Both the position numbers and the translations under genes were made by a program. A stretch of DNA of 64,000 nt from Paracoccus sp. S-4012 (lineage in GTDB: Bacteria; Pseudomonadota; Alphaproteobacteria; Rhodobacterales; Rhodobacteraceae). Of this stretch, positions 28,036-38,410 are shown one piece after another. Under the pieces are notes generated by a model that saw nothing but the letters and a program-made list of their open reading frames with translations, did not search any database and had not been told where the DNA came from. Position 1 is the first letter of the stretch. Each line of letters opens with the position of its first letter. The stretch spans positions 186,001 to 250,000 of the forward strand of contig NZ_WKKA01000004.1 in assembly GCF_009674885.1 (NCBI RefSeq), in the 5' to 3' direction.

Positions 28036-28578
28036 TGTTTTCCGCTTGACGGCCCTCTGGGTTGGCGGCGAACCTCGACTCCATGTACCCCTGTCGAAGT
28101 CTGAATGGCGCCTGCTTCCATGTAAGGCAACAAACGCGACTTCGGCAAACGGAAAGCGCCGCCTGCGGGCAGTTATTCGAAATCTGCAACAGCAATGAAG
28201 CCGGGCACGGTCGCCTCAGGATCGGAGGAAGTTTGGCAGGTCTGCGGTTCGGCAGAGGTCGATTCCGCTTCCCGGCGAGGAATCGCCGGACGCACGAACC
28301 CGATCTTCAACCGGCGGACGACCTCCTGGTGCTCGATCGCCTGACAAAGGGCGCTCAGATGCACCGTAGTGACCCGTTGCATGAAGTCGGAAACACCGTC
28401 CCGGTCGAAGCGGCGGAACGTGGCCGGAAAGGCCCCTCCATTAGGCTTCAACCCGGCAACCTGCATGAGCAGATCGCCAACCCTATCGTTTCAGCATCAG
28501 TTTGCATCAGCTAGGCCAACTAACGCGGTCGTTAGTGTTTGATTTCGGACCCGGGATCCTACAGGCCGTTTCCTCTAA
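28036..28578. other. Long intergenic stretch of lower GC, possibly a decayed insertion
   Basis: About 540 bp with visibly lower GC than the neighbours. Two overlapping frames exist: plus 28062-28514 (150 codons) and minus 28173-28466 (97 codons). Neither has a good ribosome binding site or a family I recognise, though the minus frame reads more protein-like in its middle. An inverted repeat ACTAACG-CGGT-CGTTAGT followed by GTTT lies at 28519-28540. The region separates convergent genomic contexts upstream of the AlgX-like gene and downstream of guaB. Confidence 0.45.
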
Positions 28579-30096
<1,518 letters not shown>

Positions 30097-31086
30097 TCAG
30101 GCGATGGCGGCGTTGGTGATGACGGGCAGGCGTCCCTGATGCCACAAGCGCAGGATGCGGAAGGCGAGCGGCACCACGACGAGGGTCGTAGCGACCAGCA
30201 GCACGGCGGCCACCAGTTGGTCCGCCGCGCCGCCGCCGAGGCCGAGCAGCGCCACCCATTGCCCCGCCGTGGCGGCGAGCGGGAAGACTGTCACCCCCCA
30301 GAGGGGCGAGAATCCCGCCGCGAGCAGCCACCGCACACCCACGACCCCGGCGATCAGCAGCGCGAGCGCGGCGAGGCCGAAGGCCCAGGCAGCCGCCTCC
30401 CAGCCGAGGCCCGCCGCGACGGTGCCGAAGAGCGCCAGCGGCGCGAGATGGATCGCCAGCATCGGCCGCAGCGGCGCGGGCACCCGCGCGCGCAGGACCT
30501 GGCGCATGCTCACCGCGTAGATTGCCGCCGCCATCAGCAGCATCGGCCAGAACAGCGCCGCAGCCAGTCCCGGCCAGCCGAGGATCAGCGCCGCGGGCCC
30601 CGCGACGATGAAGCCCGCGAAGCTCAGGTGCCAGACCGGCGAGACGCGGCGCTGCTCCTCGGGGCCGGTCCGCAGCACGCGGATCAGCGCCGCGACCAGC
30701 ACGAGGTGCAGCGCGAGGCCGAGGACCAGCAGCCCGCGCCCGGCGGCGGCGGAATAGAGGCCGGTCACCCCGGCAAGCGGATAGAAGGATAGCGCCGCCG
30801 CGGCGAGCCCGGCGCGGCCGGGCAGGATCGCCAGATCCTCGAGCAGCACGGCAGGCCGCCGCAGGAGCTTGCCCGCATAGGCGACCCAGGCAAACAGCGC
30901 AAGCCCGGCGACGGCGCCCGACGGCAGCCCCGCGGGACCGGGCGGCAGGCCGAGCAGGCGGCTCGCCTCCTCCCAGACCAGCGCGAGGCCGCCGAGGCCC
31001 AGCACGACCGGGAAGATCGCCGGCGGCACCCGGCGCCAGAGGCCGCGCGGGGCGGGTTTCAGGGGCGCGAAACGCAGGCGGGCCAT
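30097..31086 (-). CDS. TehA/SLAC1 (TDT) family channel or exporter
   Basis: About 329 residues and ten hydrophobic helices with the TDT-family opening PRGLWRRVPPAIFPVVLGLGGLALVW (in parts) and the internal SPVWHLSFAGFIVAGPAALILGWP. Members include TehA (tellurite resistance), Mae1 (dicarboxylates) and SLAC1 (anion channels); substrate is not deducible. An AAGAGGAG box 10 bp upstream supports the ATG at 31086; ATGs at 31107 and 31146 are possible. Confidence 0.8.
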   Translation of the reverse strand: MARLRFAPLKPAPRGLWRRVPPAIFPVVLGLGGLALVWEEASRLLGLPPGPAGLPSGAVAGLALFAWVAYAGKLLRRPAVLLEDLAILPGRAGLAAAALSFYPLAGVTGLYSAAAGRGLLVLGLALHLVLVAALIRVLRTGPEEQRRVSPVWHLSFAGFIVAGPAALILGWPGLAAALFWPMLLMAAAIYAVSMRQVLRARVPAPLRPMLAIHLAPLALFGTVAAGLGWEAAAWAFGLAALALLIAGVVGVRWLLAAGFSPLWGVTVFPLAATAGQWVALLGLGGGAADQLVAAVLLVATTLVVVPLAFRILRLWHQGRLPVITNAAIA

Positions 31087-31180
31087 GCGGCGGCGGCTCC
31101 TCTTCATCGCCGCGGAGGCATAGCCGCGGCGGCCCGCGCCCGCCACCCGGACGGCCCGCGGCGCCCAGCCGCGGCCCGCG

Positions 31181-31228
31181 CGTTGCAGCCGTGCAACGTT
31201 CTCCCTGCGCGTGCGGCGTCAACGTTGC
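31181..31228. promoter_or_regulatory. Cluster of CGTTGC inverted repeats between divergent genes
   Basis: CGTTGCA-GCCG-TGCAACG (31181-31198) is a perfect 7-bp inverted repeat. A further AACGTTGC at 31221-31228 mirrors GCAACGTT at 31193-31200. Three half-sites of the same hexamer in the intergenic gap between the TehA-like gene (minus) and the FadL-like gene (plus) look like an operator for one or both. Confidence 0.4.
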
Positions 31229-31328
31229 GTCACGCGGATGTCACGATTGACCGGTTGCGCGGCGCAGGCGACCGTCAAAGGCGAGACCCGCGGCCATCCC
31301 CTCGCCGCGGGCGCGAGGGAGAGAGGCC

Positions 31329-32440
31329 ATGACCCGCACGCTCTGCAGCACCGCCGCACTGCTTCTGACGACCACCGCCGCCTCGGCCGGCGGCATCGAA
31401 CGCAGCCCGCAAGCCCTCAACATCCTGTTCGAGCCGGGCCGCGTGGTCGAACTGGGCTTCACCCATGTCCGGCCCGACATCCGCGGCACCGACGCCCGGT
31501 CTTCGGCGGCAGCGCCACCGGCGACACCTCGGCCAGCTACACGGTCCCGAACCTGTCCTACAAGCAGGACTTCACGAACAACATCTCGGCCGCAATCATC
31601 ATCGACACGCCCTTCGGCCTTGATCTCGCCTATCCCGGCAGTTCAGTCGCCTTCGGCGGCACGAACGCGACCGTGGATACCGCCGCGATCACCGGCGTGC
31701 TGCGCTACAAGATGGACAGCGGCTTCGGCGCCCATGCGGGCCTTCGCTACCAGACCGCCGAGGCCGACCTCGAACTGACCGGCGCGGCTTACGGCGGCCT
31801 CAGCGGCTACAGCGCGAACTTCGATTCCGACTCCGCCGTGGGCTGGCTCGCCGGTATCAGCTGGGAGCGTCCCGACATCGCGGCGCGCGTGTCGCTGACC
31901 TTCAACTCCGCCATCGAGCATGATTTCGACACGACCGAGGCCGGCCTGCCCGTAGGCAATGGCGAGTCGGCCACCGCGGTCAAGACGCCGCGGTCCTGGA
32001 ACCTCGAGTTCCAGACCGGCGTCGCGCAGGACACCTTGGTCTTTGGCTCGGTCCGCTGGGTGAAGTGGAGCGAGTTCCGCGTGAACCCGGTCGGCTTCAC
32101 CTCTTTCGTTCCCGACGGCATCGTTCAACTGGAAGACACCACGACCTTCAACCTCGGCGTCGGCCGCCGCTTCACCGAGAACTGGTCGGGCCTGGCCTCG
32201 GTCCTGTACGAGACCGACAGCGACGGCCTCGTCTCGCCGCTCGCGCCTTACAGCGGGCGCAAGGGGATCACGCTGGGGGCGGTCTACACTCAGGGCAACG
32301 TGAGGGTGACGGGCGGCATCTCCTATGTGAAGCTCGGCGACACCGACACCCGGCCGGAGGTCCCGCCGGGGGTCGGCGCGGCGCAGATGCGCGACAACGA
32401 GGCGATCGCGATCGGCTTGCGCACCGCCTTCACCTTCTGA
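31329..32440 (+). pseudogene. OmpP1/FadL family outer-membrane transporter, frameshifted
   Basis: The gene begins with a clear signal peptide (MTRTLCSTAALLLTTTAASA) and the FadL-like start SPQALNILFEPGR, preceded by a GAGGGAGAGAGG ribosome binding site. At 31495-31497 the frame is lost. Adding one C to the C-run restores GTDAPVFGGSATGDTSASY and the rest of the beta-barrel: LSYKQDFTNNISAAIIIDTPFG, an outer-membrane-type C-terminus ending in Phe. Only this single-base deletion separates it from a complete ~370-residue porin for hydrophobic compounds. It is either a true pseudogene or a sequencing error in a homopolymer. Confidence 0.85.
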
Positions 32441-32456
32441 CATCACCTTCTGACAT
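32431..32456 (+). repeat. 13-bp perfect tandem duplication across the fadL-like stop codon
   Basis: The unit CACCTTCTGACAT occurs twice in direct succession. The first copy contains the stop codon TGA, so the duplication places a second, out-of-frame TGA downstream. Confidence 0.8.
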
Positions 32457-32461
32457 CGGCC

Positions 32462-32486
32462 GGGAGGCGGCCCCAAGCCGCCTCCC
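32462..32486 (+). terminator. Terminator-like hairpin after the fadL-like gene
   Basis: A perfect 10-bp stem GGGAGGCGGC/GCCGCCTCCC with a CCCAA loop, 22 bp after the stop. No T-tract follows. Confidence 0.45.
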
Positions 32487-32490
32487 ACCC

Positions 32491-32998
32491 TCAAGCCGCC
32501 CGCCACGGCGGCGTGCCCGGCGGCAGCCGCCGCCCCAGGCGATCCGCGATCAGCGCGAGCACGCTCACCGCGGCGAGCGTCAGCACCGAGAGCGCCGCGG
32601 CGCCGGTCGAGTTGCCCTCTTACTGCAGCGACAATATCTGCACGCCGACGGTCTCGTTCCCCGCCGCCCCCAGGAGCGCCGCGACCGTCAGCTCGTTGAT
32701 CGCCCTCATGAAGACCACGAGCGCGCGGGCAGCGCCGCGGGGCCGCGGCGAAGGCGAGGCGGCGCAGGCGCGAGACGCCGCGGGCGCGGGCGGCCTCGCC
32801 GAGCGCCGGGTCGGCCGCCGAGAGCGCGGGCTCGACCGGGCGCGGGACCTGCTGCAGGAAGCGCCCGAGATAGGCCACGAGCAGAATTCAGCCGGTGCCG
32901 TAGATCGAGACGCCGATCAGCGGCAGCGGCCGCAGATAGGCGAGGATCATGCCGATGGCGAGGACGGTGCCGGGCACGACCTAGGCCAGTCCACCGGC
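32491..32998 (-). pseudogene. Remnant of an Fbp/Afu-type ABC transporter permease (C-terminal part)
   Basis: On the minus strand the fragments VVPGTVLAIGMILAYL, LVAYLGRFLQQVPRPVEPAL, RAINELTVAALLGAAGNETVGVQILSLQ (in parts) and LTLAAVSVLALIADRLGRRL line up with the last ~170 residues of an iron-type ABC permease. Lesions are a TAG at 32983-32981, a TGA at 32890-32888, at least one frameshift near 32740-32760 and a TAA at 32622-32620. The N-terminal part of the gene is absent. The sequence differs from the intact permease at 35051-36781, so it is a separate gene, not a duplicate of it. Confidence 0.8.
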
Positions 32999-33086
32999 TT
33001 GAATATTTCGTGACAACGCCAGCCGCTGGCCAGTCATCGGTCCTCCTGACCGCCGCGCATGACGGATTCATGGCAACGAGACGGCG

Positions 33087-33908
33087 TCAGACCCACCACG
33101 GCCCCAGCTTCCGCAGCCGCGCCCAGTGCCCCTCGGCCGCCTCCATCGCCCGGTCCACGCGGCGCTGAAGCTCGGTGCCCAGGGGGGCGTCGCCGGCATG
33201 GACGAAGATGTCGTTGAGTTCGCCCAGGTCGTCCTGCAGCGCCTCCATCCGCCTGAGAAACCTTCGGGGCTTCGCGCCTTCGATGGAACCGGCAAAGAAC
33301 TCCGTCAGGTAGCGCAGCGACTTCATGTCCTTGCGGAACTCGTGGCGCGGCTCGTCCTCGAGGCTGTGGAGCGCGGGGCCGTAGACCAGCGCCTCGGTCC
33401 AGGCGCGCTGCAGCGCGAGGGCCGCCAGCAGCCCCGCATCCGCCGCCGCCATGCGCCGGGCGGCGGCGTCGCCGCCCATCAGCCTGCCGCTGTCGAGCGC
33501 CGCCTCGACCTCGGCCGCGAAATCCGCCGCCCGCGCGGAGACGAGCGCCTCGCGCGTCCCGTCCCTGACCGCGCCCGCACGGGCGACAAACGCCTCGCGG
33601 TCGTCGCCCGTGCCGAAGGACAGGACCGCCACGTCGGCGTCGCGCAGCGGCCCGAGGATGCGGAAGAGCCCCCTCGCCCGCCGCGAGAGTTTGCGCGCCT
33701 GCTTGGCATCGAGGATCGGCGCGAAGCCGTCGAGCGCGCTCCGCAGCCGCCGCAGCGCCACCCGCGCCCGGTGCGGGTTCTCGGGCGCGTCGTCCTGCTG
33801 CAGGGCCGCGTGGCGGCGGGCAAAGACGTCCGCCTGCTCGCGCAGGATGCGGTCGAAAAGCGCCGCGGCGCTGAGGCGCGCGGGATCATTGCCGGTCTCG
33901 CGGTCCAT
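33087..33908 (-). CDS. CHAD domain protein
   Basis: The 273-residue helical protein has the CHAD pattern of conserved His and basic residues: PENPHRARVALRRLRSAL, LRDADV, HEFRKDMKSLRYLTEFF and LQDDLGELNDI. CHAD domains bind inorganic polyphosphate and are often found near triphosphate tunnel metalloenzymes or polyphosphate kinases, but no such partner is in the window. It stands alone between the permease remnant and the Afu-type importer. Confidence 0.9.
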   Translation of the reverse strand: MDRETGNDPARLSAAALFDRILREQADVFARRHAALQQDDAPENPHRARVALRRLRSALDGFAPILDAKQARKLSRRARGLFRILGPLRDADVAVLSFGTGDDREAFVARAGAVRDGTREALVSARAADFAAEVEAALDSGRLMGGDAAARRMAAADAGLLAALALQRAWTEALVYGPALHSLEDEPRHEFRKDMKSLRYLTEFFAGSIEGAKPRRFLRRMEALQDDLGELNDIFVHAGDAPLGTELQRRVDRAMEAAEGHWARLRKLGPWWV

Positions 33909-33967
33909 GTCGTCACCTCGCCTCGGGGTCGGGCCCAGATTTGGTCCGCGCGGGCGGCAGGATCAAG

Positions 33968-35041
33968 TCAGATCGGCGCGCGCCCGCCGCTCTCCTCCAG
34001 CACCACCACGGCCTCCGGGTCAACCGCGAGGCTCACCGCCGCCCCCGGCTCCAGCATCGGCCGGGTGGCGATGTGGAGTGTGTCCACGACAAGCTGCGTG
34101 TCGGCGGCGTCCACGAAGTAGCGCACCTGGCTGCCGAGAAACTCGCGGTGGCGGACGACGCCGGGCAGGCGGTCCCGGCTGGCGGGCTCGACCGGGCCGA
34201 TGCGGATCGCCTGCGGGCGCAGGACGATGTCGCGGGGGCCGGGAGGCGCCGTCAGCGCCAAGGTCGCGCCGCCGGGCAAACGAAAACCCTCGCGCGTGCC
34301 CTCGCCCTGCAGGATGTTCGCGGTGCCGAGGAAGCGCGCGACGAAGCGGTTCACGGGGCGGTCGTAAAGCGCCTGCGGCGTGCCGATCTGCTGGATCACG
34401 CCCGCGTCGAGCACCGCCATGCGGTCGGAGGTGGTATTCGCCTCCTCCTGGTCGTGGGTCACGAAGATCGTCGTCAGGCCGAGCTTCCGCTGCAGCGCCA
34501 GAAGCTCGCGCCGGGTCTGGACCCGCAGCCCCGCGTCGAGGTTCGAGAGCGGCTCGTCGAGCAGCAGCACCTTCGGCTCGATCGCCACGGTGCGCGCGAG
34601 CGCCACGCGCTGCTGCTGTCCGCCCGAAAGCTGCGAGGGCATTCGGTCGGCGAGCGGCAGCAGCCCCACGAGGTCGAGCGCGGCCTCGACCTTCGGGCCG
34701 ATCTGGCGGCGGGGCACGCGCCGCTCCTCCAGCCCGAAGGCCACGTTGCGGCGCACCGAGAGATGCGGCCAGAGGGCGTAGGACTGGAACACCATGCCCA
34801 CGTCGCGCTTCCACGGCGGCAGGCCCGCCACGTCGCGCCCGCCGATCAGGATGCGCCCGCGCGGCGCCGGGCCGAAGCCCGCGATGGCGCGCAGCAGCGT
34901 CGATTTGCCCGAGCCGGAGGGGCCGAGGAAGGCGAAGAACTCGCCCGCGCGGATCTCCATGTCGATGCCGGTGAGGACCTTGGTGTCGCCGAAACTCAGG
35001 TGCAGGTCCTCGATGCGGATGCCCACGGATTGCTCGTTCAT
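33968..35041 (-). CDS. Afu/Fbp/Pot-type ABC importer ATP-binding protein
   Basis: A 357-residue ATPase with Walker A GPSGSGKST, signature LSGGQQQRVALAR, Walker B VLLLDEPLSNLD and a C-terminal TOBE domain (~250-350), the mark of importers for iron, polyamines, phosphonates or sugars. It lies 9 bp behind the double permease gene. Residues LWPHLSVRRNVAFGL in the Q-loop region are typical of this subfamily. Confidence 0.92.
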   Translation of the reverse strand: MNEQSVGIRIEDLHLSFGDTKVLTGIDMEIRAGEFFAFLGPSGSGKSTLLRAIAGFGPAPRGRILIGGRDVAGLPPWKRDVGMVFQSYALWPHLSVRRNVAFGLEERRVPRRQIGPKVEAALDLVGLLPLADRMPSQLSGGQQQRVALARTVAIEPKVLLLDEPLSNLDAGLRVQTRRELLALQRKLGLTTIFVTHDQEEANTTSDRMAVLDAGVIQQIGTPQALYDRPVNRFVARFLGTANILQGEGTREGFRLPGGATLALTAPPGPRDIVLRPQAIRIGPVEPASRDRLPGVVRHREFLGSQVRYFVDAADTQLVVDTLHIATRPMLEPGAAVSLAVDPEAVVVLEESGGRAPI

Positions 35042-35050
35042 TCGGGTTCC

Positions 35051-36781
35051 TCAATGGCTTCCGGTCGGGCGGGCACCGCGCAGGTGGCTGTCACGCTCGA
35101 TCACGCGCTGCGAGATGTAGGTGGCGAGCGCCACGATGATGACCGCGATGATGCCGAGCGCCGCGCCCGCCCCCCGGCCCGAGGGCGACTGCATGAAGAG
35201 GTAGATGCCGTAGGAGAGCGGCGCGTCACGCTCGCCGCTGACGAGCATGATGGTGGCCGAGAGCTCCACCGCGGCGGTGGCGAAGCTGGTGACGAAGCCC
35301 GCGAGGATGCCGCCGGTCATCAGCGGCACGACGATCCGGCGAATGCTGCGCGCCTTCGAGGCGCCGAGGTTCTCGGCCGCCTCCTCGAGCGAGAGGCTCA
35401 CCTGCTGCAGCGCCGCCATGCAGGCGCGCAGCGCATAGGGCAGCCGCCGGATCGCCAGCGCGATCATGATCATCACCCACCAGCTCGCCAGCGGGCCGAC
35501 GCCCGGCAGATGGACGCCGTGGAACATCCGCAGGTAGCCGATCCCCAGCACCACCCCCGGCACCGCGAGCGCCGCGGTCGAGAGGTAGTCGAGCCAGCGC
35601 CGGCCCGGCAGCCCGGTCCGCAGCACGATATAGGCGACCGCGGTGCCGATCAGGATGTCGATCAGCGCCGCGCCCCCGGCATAGAGCAGCGTGTTGGTGA
35701 TGTATTGCCCGGCCTGGCTGAAGACGGTGCCGTAATGCTTCAGCGTGAAGGCGTCGGGCAGCGGGCTGAAGGACCAGATGGTGCCGAAGGAGAGCAGCAT
35801 GAGCCCGATATGCGGCGCGAGGACGAGGCCGAGGATCACGAGGATCACCACCCATGCCGCCACCCGCTCCCACGGCGAGAGCTGGCGCCGCGCAAGCCCG
35901 CCGCCGCCCTTCTGCACCGTCGCATAGTCGCGCCCGCGCATGACGAGGAACGACAGCCACAGCGACAGCACCGAAAAGGCGATCAGAATGAACGAAATCA
36001 CGTAGCCCATCGGGTCGTTGATGCCGACGCCGGTGATCCGCATGTAGGCCTGCGGCGCCAGCATCGCCTTCACGTTCAGCATCAGGGGCGTGCCGAGGTC
36101 GTCGAAGACCTTGATGAAGACCAGCGCCGCACCGGCGATGTAGCCCGGCATCGCCAGCGGGAAGACGATCCGCCGGAACAGCCGCATCCCCGAGGCGCCG
36201 AGGTTCTGCGCCGCCTCCTCCATCGAGCGATCGATATTTCGCAGCGACGCCGAGAGGTTGATGAGGATGAAGGGGAAGTAGTGGATCGACTCGACGAAGA
36301 TGACGCCGTTCAGCCCCTCCATGAAGGGGATCTTGAAACCGAACCAGTCGTTCAGCAGCAGGTTCACCGTGCCGTTGCGCCCGAACAGCAGCTGCATCGC
36401 CACCGCGCCGACGAAGGGCGGCATGATGAGCGGGATGATCCCGAGGCTCTGGATCACCGCGGAGCCTGCGAAGTCGAAGCGCGTGGTCAGATAGGCCAGC
36501 GGCAGCGCGATGAGGGTGGCGAAGACCACGGACATCGCGGCGACGTAAAGCGAGTTCCAGAAGCTCTCGCGGAACAAGGGGCTGGCGAAGAAGTCGCTGA
36601 AGTTGTCGAGCGTCAGCGCGCCGCTGCGGGGGTCGAGGAAGGCGACGTAGATGACCTGAATGACCGGCAGGATCAGGAACATCATCAGGAAGGCCGCGAT
36701 CAGAATGCCGATCACGGCCAGCGCGCTGGGGCGGGACAGCCGCGGCAGCCGCGGCCGGATGCTGACGGTGGTGACGGTCAT
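35051..36781 (-). CDS. ABC importer permease with two fused membrane domains (Fbp/Afu-type)
   Basis: A 576-residue protein with two BPD_transp_1 units. Each carries an EAA coupling loop: MEEAAQNLGASGMRLFRRIVFPLAMPG around 170-200 and LEEAAENLGASKARSIRRIVVPLMTGG around 460-490 (given in parts). The fused layout is typical of FbpB/AfuB and phosphonate-type systems, so one gene supplies the whole pore. It lies between the binding protein and ATPase genes. Confidence 0.92.
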   Translation of the reverse strand: MTVTTVSIRPRLPRLSRPSALAVIGILIAAFLMMFLILPVIQVIYVAFLDPRSGALTLDNFSDFFASPLFRESFWNSLYVAAMSVVFATLIALPLAYLTTRFDFAGSAVIQSLGIIPLIMPPFVGAVAMQLLFGRNGTVNLLLNDWFGFKIPFMEGLNGVIFVESIHYFPFILINLSASLRNIDRSMEEAAQNLGASGMRLFRRIVFPLAMPGYIAGAALVFIKVFDDLGTPLMLNVKAMLAPQAYMRITGVGINDPMGYVISFILIAFSVLSLWLSFLVMRGRDYATVQKGGGGLARRQLSPWERVAAWVVILVILGLVLAPHIGLMLLSFGTIWSFSPLPDAFTLKHYGTVFSQAGQYITNTLLYAGGAALIDILIGTAVAYIVLRTGLPGRRWLDYLSTAALAVPGVVLGIGYLRMFHGVHLPGVGPLASWWVMIMIALAIRRLPYALRACMAALQQVSLSLEEAAENLGASKARSIRRIVVPLMTGGILAGFVTSFATAAVELSATIMLVSGERDAPLSYGIYLFMQSPSGRGAGAALGIIAVIIVALATYISQRVIERDSHLRGARPTGSH

Positions 36782-36834
36782 CGCCGCTCCTTCGCGTGCC
36801 GCGCGCCGGGCGGGCGCGCGGCGTCAGGCCGGGC

Positions 36835-38154
36835 TCAGTTCAGCGCGGCGGCCTGGTCGGCGAGTTCCCTGGCCCGGGCGTAGTTGGCGACGACCGCCGC
36901 GTCCCAGTCGCGCTCGACCTCGGCCTGGCGGCCGACGACCTCCACGTCCTCGGCGTCGCGGACGATGGTGAAAACGCCGGCGAAGGCGGGATCGGCGGCC
37001 TGCTCCTCGGTGATGGGCGTGGCCTCGATCAGCGCGCGGGCCTCGTCGATCAGCGCCTGCGCCTGGGGATTCGCGCCCTCGGGATGCGCCGCCTCGGCCG
37101 CCTGCACGGCGGCGACGGCCTCGCGCAGCTCGTTGAGGCGGTAGGTGATCATCACGTCGAAGAGCGAGTTCACGAGGTTGTAGCGCGCGCCCGACTTGTC
37201 CACGTCGAAGGCGATCGCGTCAGGGGCGAAATCCTCGGCGAAGGGATTCGGGAATCCCTCCGGCGCGTCGGCATAGACGGCCTCGTTCACCGGCAGGCGC
37301 ATGATCGCGGGCTCGAGCAGCACCTGCTGGCCCTCGGGCGAGAGGACGAAATCCACGAAGGCCGCGGCCCCCTCCGGGTTCGGTGCGTTGGCGACCATGC
37401 CCACGTTGGCCGGCACGATGGCGGTGACGGAGGGATAGACCAACTCCACGGGGAAGCCGGTCGCCTTGGAGGACAGGCCGAAGAAGTCGATCACGATGCC
37501 GTAGCCGGCGGCGCCGGAGTTCACCGCCTCGGGCACCCCGAAGCTGCGCTCGGTCACGGTGTTCATGTTGCCCGCGATCCACTTCCACTTGGCCCAGCCC
37601 TCGTCCCAGCCGTCGCCCTGCAGCACGGTCTCGACCGTCAGATGCGTGGTGCCCGAGCGCGAGGGCGAGGACATGGCGACATGCCCGTTCATCTCGGGCG
37701 CCATCAGGTCTTCCCACTCGGCCGGGACGGGCAGGTCGTTGGCCTCGATGTAGCGGGTGTTGTACATGATGCCGTAGCCCGAGGCGGCGAAACCGAAATA
37801 GTGGCCCTCGGGGTCGTTCATCGGATAGCCGCCGATCTCGTCGGGGATGCCCTCGCGGTTCGGCTCGATCGGCGCCAGCAGCCCGTCGTTCTTCAGCACC
37901 TCGAAGGCGTCGGGGGCCGAGGCCCAGAAGATGTCGGTGGTGTTCGAGCCGCGCGTCTCCTGCAGGAATGACACGCCCGCATTGGTGTTGCGGTTGACGA
38001 TCTCGAGCGTGTGGTCGGACTGCGCCGCCTCGAAGGCCGCCTTGAAGGGGTCGGTCATGTCCTTGGGGAAGGAGGTCACCACCGTCACCGGCGCCGCCCC
38101 CGCGGCCCCCGCCATCAAGCCGAGCACCGGCAGCAATAGGGCAGTCCTGAGCAT
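36835..38154 (-). CDS. ABC importer periplasmic binding protein (family 1/Afu-like) with a C-terminal extension
   Basis: A 439-residue secreted protein: signal peptide (LLLPVLGLMAGAAGA), then PVTVVTSFPKDMTDPFKAAFE, SNTTDIFWASAPDAF, YGIMYNTRYIEANDLPVP and MSSPSRSGTTHL, all standard for this fold. The mature core ends near 340. The last ~100 residues form an Ala/Glu-rich helical extension not seen in short FbpA-type proteins. The ligand (ferric iron, phosphonate or other) is unresolved: the tyrosine pair of FbpA is not obvious. GGGAGG precedes the ATG. Confidence 0.88.
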   Translation of the reverse strand: MLRTALLLPVLGLMAGAAGAAPVTVVTSFPKDMTDPFKAAFEAAQSDHTLEIVNRNTNAGVSFLQETRGSNTTDIFWASAPDAFEVLKNDGLLAPIEPNREGIPDEIGGYPMNDPEGHYFGFAASGYGIMYNTRYIEANDLPVPAEWEDLMAPEMNGHVAMSSPSRSGTTHLTVETVLQGDGWDEGWAKWKWIAGNMNTVTERSFGVPEAVNSGAAGYGIVIDFFGLSSKATGFPVELVYPSVTAIVPANVGMVANAPNPEGAAAFVDFVLSPEGQQVLLEPAIMRLPVNEAVYADAPEGFPNPFAEDFAPDAIAFDVDKSGARYNLVNSLFDVMITYRLNELREAVAAVQAAEAAHPEGANPQAQALIDEARALIEATPITEEQAADPAFAGVFTIVRDAEDVEVVGRQAEVERDWDAAVVANYARARELADQAAALN

Positions 38155-38181
38155 TGCATCCCTCCCTTGTTCCTGCCGGGA

Positions 38182-38209
38182 AGGTTAGTGGGGGGAGGGG
38201 TGGATGCAA
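38182..38209 (-). promoter_or_regulatory. Candidate promoter for the Afu-type operon
   Basis: On minus, TTGCAT (38209-38204) and TAACCT (38187-38182) with a 16-bp spacer, about 28 bp upstream of the start codon. An AT-rich CAGAAAAACTG mini-palindrome lies just upstream of the -35. Predicted by eye. Confidence 0.33.
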
Positions 38210-38247
38210 CAGTTTTTCTGACGGTTGCGTGTCGCGCGAGAGTGACA

Positions 38248-38373
38248 GCGCGAGGGATCGGGGCGCGTGACCCGATCCCGCCTGAAGGGTGGCACTGGCG
38301 AAACAGAGGGGCCGCGCCTGCACGAAGGTGGGCGCGGACCCGTCCGCTTGGGCGGACGGGCGGGCGATAACGG
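38248..38373 (-). repeat. Dispersed two-hairpin element, copy 1
   Basis: Read with the upstream gene glcG (minus strand), the element starts ~38 bp after the glcG stop. It contains, in order, a 9-bp stem CCCGTCCGC/GCGGACGGG, a conserved core that reads CGAAACAGAGGG on plus, and a 9-bp stem GGGATCGGG/CCCGATCCC. It is similar over its whole length, in inverted orientation, to 43134-43263. No protein-coding potential is convincing. Confidence 0.85.
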
Positions 38374-38410
38374 CGACGCCTTGACCGGAGAGGGGCGCGC
38401 GGCCGTTCCC

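Noticed and set aside
28062..28514. Plus-strand frame of 150 codons in the low-GC gap as a gene
   Set aside because: No ribosome binding site, odd composition and no family resemblance; an overlapping minus frame is equally open.
33941..36883. Very long plus-strand open frame (980 codons) opposite the Afu-type importer genes
   Set aside because: Low-complexity His/Arg/Asp/Gln composition typical of an antisense frame in GC-rich DNA; the minus-strand genes carry clear ABC motifs.
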